Part shown: positions 56,342-64,000 of the stretch, in pieces
How the letters are laid out: every line of letters starts with the position of its first letter
Position numbering within the stretch: the stretch's first letter is position 1
DNA from: Dama dama
Lineage: Eukaryota; Chordata; Mammalia; Artiodactyla; Cervidae
Assembly (NCBI RefSeq): GCF_033118175.1
Contig: NC_083681.1
Span: 14,340,001 to 14,404,000 of the forward strand
DNA: 64,000 nt
Reading direction: 5' to 3'
Translations under genes and position numbers: made by a program
The notes under the pieces: model-generated
The model's input: only the letters and a program-made list of their open reading frames with translations
The model's database searches: none
What the model was told of the DNA's origin: nothing

Positions 56342-59300
56342 TTGTTATTCAGTCACTAAATCATGTCCAACTCTTTACAACCCCATGGACTACAGTACAC
56401 CAGGCTGCCCTGTCCTTCACTGTTTCCCACAGTTTCAAATTAATGCCAGTTAAGTTAATGGTGTTATCTAATCATTTCATCCTCTGCCACTCCCCTCTCC
56501 GTTTATCTTCAATCTTTCCCAGCATCAGGGATTTTCCAGTGAGTGGGCTCTTGACATCAGGTGGGCAAAGTATTGGAGCTTCAATTTTAGCATCAGTTCT
56601 TCCAATGAATATTCAGGGTTGATTTCCTTTAGGATTGACTGGGCTGATTTCCTTGCAGGCCAAGGGACTCTCAAGAGACTTCTCTGATATGATCATTCAA
56701 AAGCATCAGTTCTTGGGCAGTCAGCCTTCTGTATGGTCCAACTCTCACATCTGTACAGGGCTATTGGGAAAAACATAACTTTGATTATATGGACCATTGT
56801 CAGCAAAGTGATGTCTCTGCTTTTTAATATGCTTGTCTATGCTTGCCATAGTTTTTCTTCTAAGGACCAAGTGTCTTTTAATTTTAAGGCTGCAGTCACT
56901 GTCCACAGTGATTTTGGAGAAAAATAAAATAAAATCTGTCACTGCTTCCACATTTTTACCCGTCAATTTGCCATGAAGTGATGGGATTGGATGTCATAAT
57001 CATAGTTTTTTGGATGTTAAGTTTCAAGGCAGCTTTTTCACTCTCTTCACCCTCATCAAAAGGTTCTTTAGTTCTTCTTCACTTTCTGCCGTTAGAATGG
57101 CATCATCTGCATATCTGAGGTTGTTGATATTTCTCCCTGCACTCTTGACTCCAGCTTGTGATTCATCCAGCCTGGAATTTAACATGATATACTCTGGATG
57201 TGTTAAACAGGCAGGATGACAATATGCAGCTTTGTTGTACTCCTTTTTCCACCGGAACCACTCAGTTCCATGTCTGTTTCTTATTAACCTGCATTCAGGT
57301 TTCTCAGGAGGCAGGGAATATGGTCTTGTATTCCTAGCTCTTTAAGAATTTTCCACAGTTTATTGTGATCCACACAGTCAAAGGCTTTAGTGTAGTCAAT
57401 GAAGCAGAAGTAGATGTTTGTCTGGACATCTACTTGCTTTCTCTATGATTCCTTTGTTTTCTCTATGACCCATTGAATGCTGACAATTTGATTTCTGGTT
57501 CCTGTCCCTTTTCTAAAGCCAGTTCGTACACCTGGAGCATTTTTTGGCTCAAGGATTTTAGGGCATAACTTTACTAGCATATGAAATTAGCACAATTATA
57601 CAGTATTTGGCACTTTTTTTTTTTTTTTGCATTGCCCTTCTTTGGGATTGGAATGAAAACTGGCCTTTTCCAGTCCTGTGGCTACTGCTGAGGTTTCCAA
57701 ATTTGCTGAGACATATTGTATGCAGCACTTTAACAGAATAGCTTTTTAGTATTGGAAATAGCTCAGATGGAATTCCATCACCTTCAGTAACTTTTTTTGT
57801 AGTAATAGTTCCTAAGGTCTATTTGACTTCATGTTCCAGGATGTCTGGCTCTACGTGAGTGACCACACCATCATGGTTATCCAGGTCATCAAGACATTTT
57901 TTGTGTACTTCCGGATATTCTTGCCTCCTGTTTTTAATCTCTTCTACTTCTATTAGGGTCTTTCCTTTTCTGCCCTCATTGTGCCCATTCTTGAATGAAA
58001 TTCTCCTTTGGTATGTCTAATTTTCTTGAAGAGATATCTAGGCCCTCCCATTCTATTGCTTTCCTCTATCCCTTTGAATTTTTCATTAAGGAAGGCCTTC
58101 TTATCTCTCCTTTCTAGTCTCTGGAATTTTACATTCAATTGAGTATATATTTCCCTTTCCCCCTTGCCTTTCACTTCTCTTCTTTCTTCAGCTATTTGTA
58201 AATCCTCCTCAGAAAACCACCTTGCCTTCTTGCATTCCTTTTTCTTCAGGATGGTTTTAGTCACTGCCTCCTGTACAATGTTTCAAACCTCTGTCAATAC
58301 TTGTTCAGGCAGTCTGTACACCAGATCTTATCCCTTGAATCTATTCATCATCTCTACTATATAATCATATAAAGTATTCGATTTAGGTCAGATCTGAATG
58401 GCCTGTAGTTTTGTCTACTTCAGTTTAAGTCTAAATTTTCTGATAAGGAGTTCATGATGTGATCCACAGTCAGCTCCCATTCTTGTTTTTGCTGACTGTA
58501 TAGATCTTCTCCATCTTCAGCTGCAAAGAATATAAAAACTCTGATTTTGATATGATGATCTAGTGATGCCCATGTGTAGAGTCATCTCATGTTGTTGGAA
58601 AAGGGTGTTTGCCATGCCCAGTTTGTTCTCTTGACAAAAGTCTGTTAACCTTTTCTCTGCTCCATTTTGTACTCCAAGGCTAAACTTGTCTGTTATTCCA
58701 GGTATCTCTTGACTTCCTTCTTTTGCATCCAATGCCCTATAATGAAAAAGTTATCTCTTTTGGTTGTTAGTCCTATAAGATCTTTAGGTCTTCATAGAAC
58801 TAGCCAACGTTAGCTCATCTAGCATTAATTATTGGGGCATAGATTTGGATTACTGTGATGTTGAATGGTTTGCCTTGGAAACAGACCAAGGCTATTCTTT
58901 TGTTTTTGAGATTGCACCCAAGTGCTACTTTTTGGACATTTTTGTTGACTATGAGGGCTACTCCATTTCTTCTAAGGGATTCTTGCCCGGAGTAGTAGAT
59001 ATAATGGTTATCTGAAGTAAATTTGTCCATTCACATCCATTATAGTTTACTGATTCCCAAGATACCAATGTTCACTATTGCTGCCTCCTGCTTGATCCAT
59101 CCAATTTACCTTGATTTGTTAGTCTAACGTTCCAGGTTCCTATTCAATATTGTTCTTTTTTTTTTTTTTTTTTTATTAGTTGGAGGCTAATTATTTCACA
59201 ACATTTCAGTGGGTTTTGTCATACATTGACATGAATCAGCCATAGAGTTACATGTATTCCCCATCCTGATCCCCCCTCCCACCTCCCTCTCCACCTGATT

Positions 59301-60035
59301 CCTCTGGGTCTTCCCAGTGCACCAGGCCCGAGCACTTGTCTCATGCATCCCACCTGGGCTGGTGATCTGTTTCACCATAGATAATATACATGCTGTTCTT
59401 TTGAAACATCCCACCCTCACCTTCTCCCACAGAGTTCAAAAGTCTGTTCTGTACTTCTGTGTCTCTTTTTCTGTTTTGCATATAGGGTTATCGTTACCAT
59501 CTTTCTAAATTCCATATATATGTGTTAGTATGCTGTAATGTTCTTTATCTTTCTGGCTTACTTCACTCTGTATAATGGGCTCCAGTTTCATCCATCTCAT
59601 TAGAACTGATTCAAATGAATTCTTTTTAATGGCTGAGTAATATTCCATGGTGTATATGTACCACAGCTTCCTTATCCATTTCAATATTGTTCTTTATAGC
59701 ACTAGACTTTAGCCACCAGACACAACCACAACTGAGCATCATTTCTGCTTTGGCCCTGCCACTTCATTCTTTCTGGAGCTGTTAGTAATTGCCTTCTGTT
59801 CTTCTGTAGCATGTTGGACACCTTCTGACTGGGCAGATCATCTTCTTGTGTCATCTTTTTGTCTTTTCATACTGTTCATGGGAGTGGTTTTCCACTGGAG
59901 TGGTTTGCCATTCCTGCCTCTAGTGGGCCACAGTTTGTCAGAACTTTTCATTATGACCCATCTGTCTTGGGTGGCCCCACACAGCATGGCACATAGCTTC
60001 ATTGAATTACACGAGCCCTTTTGCCACAACAAAAC
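56342..60035 (-). mobile_element. Near-full-length BovB LINE (antisense), split by an L1
   Basis: On the minus strand: 5' UTR from about 60035 (reversed 'ttgaattacacgagccctt'), endonuclease region about 59040-58400 (the 58815-59030 frame has YYSGQESLRRNGVALIVNKN), and a linker frame 58264-57953 rich in K/E/R. Then comes RT (reversed 'aatttgctgagacatattgt', 'gtgatccacacagtcaaagg') to the 3' terminus at 56342. Removing the 521-bp L1 and one duplicated target leaves about 3.16 kb, close to the usual BovB length. Stops and frameshifts are frequent, so no functional protein. A T-rich strand next to 56342 is the reversed 3' tail. Confidence 0.93.
59159..59679 (-). mobile_element. Bovine-type L1 3' end with 16-bp target duplication
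   Basis: A T run (reversed A tail), 'ttagttggaggctaattatt', the reversed 3' UTR (caccaggcccgagcacttgt) and the reversed ORF2 C-terminus (ctgagtaatattccatggtg), truncated at 'cagcttccttatcca'. 'ttcaatattgttcttt' at 59143-59158 and 59680-59695 is a perfect duplication of BovB sequence. Confidence 0.95.
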
Positions 60036-60173
60036 TGTGATCCCTGAGTTGGGAAGATCCCCTGGAGGAGGAAATGGCAACCCCCTCCAGTATTCTTGCC
60101 TGGAAAATCCCATGGACAGAGGAGCGTGGTAGGCTACAGTCTATAGGCTCGCAAAGTGTTGGACACAACTCAG
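60036..60173 (+). mobile_element. Bov-tA SINE, head-truncated
   Basis: Sense body from 'gttgggaagatcccctggag' to 'cgcaaagtgttggacacaac', lying head-to-head against the 5' end of the antisense BovB. Confidence 0.85.
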
Positions 60174-60599
60174 CACAGTGCAGTAACAATGATGCCCCAC
60201 AAATTCCTGTCTGATGTAAGAAGTTTCTTTCCTTGATATGTTTACAATATTAACTTACTCAGTGTTAATGAGTATTAAGCAAGTGATGTATCCCTAGAGA
60301 TCAATGCAGTTTTGGCACAGAGAGGGTGCACAATATTATCTATATTTTTTTCAAAAACATCAATAAGGTAAATAATATCTCAAAATTGTAGGATGATTAA
60401 TTGTAAATAAATTTATAAGTTGAAAGTTACTGAGATTTCACTCACTGACCTGGGGCTATGAAAAAGTTTAAGGTATATAATTCTACTGGTTTTCAGTAGG
60501 ATTTTTGCAACCTATTATTATGCAGGGATTAGCAAATGATTTAAGAGCTGAAAAATATTATTAATCCAAAATAAAATGAAAAATAAGTGCTTTTCTGTG
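60174..60599. other. Unassigned AT-rich DNA
   Basis: No feature supported. Confidence 0.5.
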
Positions 60600-61735
60600 G
60601 AAGATCTTGTCAAGATAATAAGAATACAAGCCACAGATCAGAAGAATATTTCAAAAAGGCTGTTATCCAAAATATGCAAAAGACTCTTGTAACTCAATAA
60701 TAAGGAAACAAACTACCCAATTAAGAAAAGGCCAAATGACCTGAACAAACACCTCAGTAAGAAGATATATAGATAACAGATAAACATTTAAAAGATGCTG
60801 TACATCAGATTTCATGAGGGAAATGAAAAGTATAACAATGAGTTATAGCTACATACCTATTAGAATGGTCATTATCCAAAATAGTGACAACGTATACGGT
60901 AAGGAAGATATTAGGCAACAGGAATTCTCATTCACTGCTGGTGAAAATGAAAAATGTTACAGACACTTTGGGAGACAGTTTGGTGGTTTTTACAAAGCTA
61001 AACATACTCTTAATATTCGATCCAGAAATCATACTCTTTTGTATTTATCCAAACTAACTGGAAACTTGGGTCCACACAAAAATCTTCAGGCAGATGTTCA
61101 TAGCAATTTTATTCTTAATTGCTGAAACCTGAAAACAACCAAAATGTTCTTCAGAAGGTGAATGGATAAACTGTGGTAAGTACATTTAGACAACTTTAGC
61201 ACTACAAAGAAATGGGATAACAAACCATGAACAAATGAAGGAATCTTAAATATATATAACTAAGTGAAATATATCAGTCTGAAAAGGCTACATACTGTAT
61301 GATTCCACAACATCCTGGAGAAGTCAGAAAAAATATGAGTAGTTACCGGGGGTTAAGGAGTAGAGAGGAATAAATAAATAGTTGGAAGACAGAGGATTTT
61401 TAGGACAGTGAAACTATTCCATATGACACTATAATGGTGGATGTACATGTACATCCAAAGTACATGTCACTGTACATTTGTCAAATCTCATAGAATGTAC
61501 AACACCAAAAGTGAATTCTAATGTAAGCTATGGACTTCAAGTGATAGTAATGTTGTCAATGTACATTCATGGATTGTAACAAATATACCACATGCCACTC
61601 TGGAGAGAAATGTGGATGGTGGAGGAGGTATGTTTTATCTTAGAGGGTATATGGGGATTCTCTGTATTTTATGCTCATTTTTTCTATGAACCTAAAAAGT
61701 CAAGTTTATTTAAAAGTTTTTTTTAAAGTAGTGTT
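60600..61735 (+). mobile_element. Old L1 LINE (L1M) ORF2 end and 3' UTR
   Basis: Collinear old L1 text: 'caaaaaggctgttatccaaa', 'agactcttgtaactcaataa', 'agatttcatgagggaaatga'. The 103-codon frame at 60814-61125 is an ORF2 C-terminal remnant. Further on are 'ttgggagacagtttggtggt', 'ggcagatgttcatagcaatt', 'tgtatgattccacaacatcc' and 'tatgagtagttaccggg'. No intact coding. Confidence 0.75.
61438..61457. repeat. 20-bp perfect palindrome
   Basis: 'tggatgtacatgtacatcca' equals its own reverse complement; it lies in old L1 3' UTR. Confidence 0.9.
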
Positions 61736-62361
61736 TCCACAGCTACTCTTAGAGAAACCGTATAAATATCATTATGTTTAAGTATATTTTTATATTTGCA
61801 TTAAATTTTATGTCTCTTGATATGAGAAAACTTTTATTTTACACATTTTCTGCCTCAACAATATCTAGCATAATAACTTGGAAGAGGTGATTCTTATACT
61901 TTTTAATGAAGAAAAATATTCATTCTGAAAACTAAACCTAATCTTAAGTAAATAGTGTAGTGAATGTTCTGAAACTGAACACACCTGTCTAATCAACATC
62001 TAACTAGCACCACAGAACCATTCCCCTTGTTGTCTTCCAGTCATTAACAAGCCCAGAATAACAACTACCCTGACATAATAGCATCACACCATTTTGCCTT
62101 TTCATTATTTCATATGTGTGAAATAATCCAGTGTGTACTTCTCTGTGTCCGCCTCTTTTTCTTTAATATTTGTGAGATTCAACTCATGAATTACATGAGT
62201 TGCATGTAATGGTTTTCACTCTCATGACTGGAATGCAAATGAAATATCTGTATGGTATTTCATTTATTTTTTTCCACTATTAATGGACATGAGGGTAGTC
62301 TTTAGGTTTTGGGTTTTTCTCTCTCTCTTTTTTTTTTTTTTTGGCAATTGCAAAAACAGTA

Positions 62362-62880
62362 ACAAACTTAAACAGTGTATTAAAAAGCAGAGACATTGCT
62401 GACAAAGGTCTGTTTACTCAGAAGCTATGGTTTTTCCAGTGGTCATGTATGGATGTTAGAGCTGGACCATAAAGAACGTTGAGCACCAAAGAATTGATGC
62501 TTTTGAACTGTGGTGTTGGAGAAGACTCTTGAGAGTCCCTTGGACTTCCAGGAGATCAAACCAGTCAGTACTAAAGGAAATCAATCCTGAATGTTCATTA
62601 GAAGGACGGATGCTAAAGCTGAAGCTGTGATACTTTGGCCACCTAATGTGAAGAACTGACTCACTGGAAAAGACTCTGATGCAGGGCAAAACTGAAGGCA
62701 GGAGGAGAGGGGGATGACAGAGGATGAGATGGTTGGATGGCATCACCGACTCAATGGACATGGGTTTGAGCAAGCTCCAGGAGATGATAAAGGACAGGGA
62801 GGCCTGGTGTGCTGCAGGGGTTGCAAAGAGTCAGACACAACTGAGTGACTGAACAACAACAATAATAATTTCTGTTGAGT
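62362..62880 (+). mobile_element. BovB LINE 3' fragment
   Basis: Sense BovB from 'gtgtattaaaaagcagagac' through 'ttttccagtggtcatgtatg' and 'gagagtcccttggacttcca' to 'gactgaacaacaacaataat'. A 3' AAC/AAT-rich tail follows. Confidence 0.92.
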
Positions 62881-62935
62881 AGAGTCTGGTGGGTTCACAA
62901 AGAGTCAGACATCACTAAGTGACTAACACAACAAC
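62881..62935 (+). repeat. Second BovA/BovB tail scrap
   Basis: The text 'gtagagtctggtgggttcac', 'aaagagtcagacatcactaa' and an ACAACAAC tail repeat the terminal part of the preceding BovB. This is either a separate SINE scrap or a duplicated end. Confidence 0.65.
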
Positions 62936-63480
62936 AACACCAATACCTAAAAGTAAAGTTTTATTTCATAAGTTAAGTGCATATGGTTTTAGTATATACA
63001 GATTTTTTTTCAAAAGTATTAAAGCAATTTACACACCATGAATAGTGGAAGATATTTCCTCCTGCTTCATATTTTCACTAACGGTCAGTATTTTTCAAGC
63101 ATATGTCCATTTAATCCAAATGATTAAGTTTATTGTTATATATTTTTCATGTTATCTGCTTTTATTTTTCTGATGTTTGCACAATCTGTAAAACATACTA
63201 TTTAACATTCTACATGTTAGTAATTTGTGAGTCCAGTCATTTTTTCTGAGTTATTTATTGCCTTTATTATTAATATTTAAGAATTAGATTGGGAATTTAT
63301 TGATTTTTATTTAATATATTTTTGCTCTAATTTTATGATTTTCATCATTCTATTTTATGTGTTTGATGTATGGCTCTTTCCAAGCTTCTTGACATAGATG
63401 TATAAGTTATTGTTTTTCAGAATTTTTTCTTTTTTTGTTTATACATTTCCTTCCAAATGTTTCATGTCGATAGTATGTTT

Positions 63481-64000
63481 TTGTCATATCCTACTTATTA
63501 CTCGGTTAAAATATTTTCTATGGCAAACTTTATTTATAAGTACACAGAAATGTTGTTAATAAAAAAATAAAAAGTATTTTTAACTATGAAATGTTTGCTA
63601 TTTACCCTATTTACAAACTAACAACTTGGGTTGCCATTTTTTCATAAATGCTCACAGAAGACCTAATAAGTGGGTCAGAATAAAAAGAAAAAAAGCACAT
63701 ATAGCACAGCAAGGAGCATTGAGCATTGTGTGCACTGATTCTACTTGCTGCACACGTTCCCCAGGAGTGAATTAGAAAGACCCAGGTGAACCCTGAACAT
63801 GCAGTTAATTTGTGTCATAGCTGAGGAATCCCAAGCTTGAGAACTGAAATAAGCAGCAAGACCACCTGACCCTTGTCCCAGAGGAAGGAGACATTACTTT
63901 TATCATGCTGGACATTAAAGAAACAAAAGAATGAATACCTGCCCTCTGATTTGGAGGGAGACACTATCTTTATTTTCCAAAAGTATTCACTCTACCAACT
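63481..64000. other. Unassigned DNA, possibly LTR-like at the end
   Basis: 63640-64000 is GC-richer. It contains two similar blocks about 70 bp apart, 63882-63903 (aggaaggagacattacttt) and 63952-63973 (tggagggagacactatcttt). I cannot name it; the window ends inside it. Confidence 0.35.

Larger units (their letters stand above)
61990..63480 (-). mobile_element. Old L1 LINE (antisense), split by BovB
   Basis: Left part 61990-62360 (agcatcacaccattttgcct; aatggacatgagggtagtct) and right part 62937 to about 63480 (atttcctcctgcttcatatt; tttttgctctaattttatga) read as antisense old L1. The BovB at 62362 lies between them. The right-hand limit is uncertain. Confidence 0.55.

Overview
The window is ruminant (Bovidae-type) nuclear DNA, most likely cattle or a close relative. 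This is read directly from its repeats: BovB (RTE-type) LINEs, Bov-tA and Bov-A2 SINEs, and a bovine-type L1 occur throughout. These lie over older mammalian layers of L2, MIR, an MLT1-type LTR and old L1. The background is AT-rich and intergenic in character. I see no multi-exon gene, tRNA or rRNA gene, CRISPR array or bacterial-type operon. Family names come from recognition of sequence motifs, not from a database search.

The only convincing protein-coding sequence is an intact, intronless CKS2 retrocopy. Its CDS is 35057-35296 (79 codons), it has 5' and 3' UTRs, a polyadenylation signal and a short A tail, and a 10-bp target-site duplication flanks it. It landed between the ORF1 and ORF2 remnants of a large dead L1.

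Layout: 1-14 kb is mostly unassigned AT-rich DNA with one BovB fragment, several Bov-tA SINEs, an L1 3' end and an ERV LTR at 9960-10834. At 14.3-15.3 kb an older tRNA-derived SINE is split by both an L1 3' end and a BovB. From 16.5 to 20 kb there is an old L1 carrying an LTR, then a second LTR. From 20 to 30 kb there are MIR/L2 relics, a dimeric SINE, a 5'-inverted L1, and a GC-richer patch of unknown origin (23.67-24.08 kb).

From 30.8 to 41.8 kb there is one near-complete L1 whose 5'UTR, ORF1 and ORF2 are broken by two BovB copies, two SINEs, an ERV LTR and the CKS2 retrocopy. It also carries an ectopic patch of its own 3' end inside ORF1 and two local rearrangements in ORF2. From 42 to 56 kb there are SINEs, a second copy of the LTR family seen at 10 kb, an MLT1 LTR, a BovB reverse-transcriptase fragment, an old L1 split by a younger L1, and about 1 kb of L2. 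From 56.3 to 60.0 kb there is a near-full-length antisense BovB split by an L1 with a 16-bp target duplication. From 60.6 to 63.5 kb there are two old L1 pieces, one split by BovB.

The window does not work as a gene system. It is a record of layered retrotransposition, and insertion order can often be read from nesting. I did not find a previously undescribed biological system. The items most worth following are the intact CKS2 retrogene, the patched L1 ORF1, and the single-duplication dimeric SINEs.
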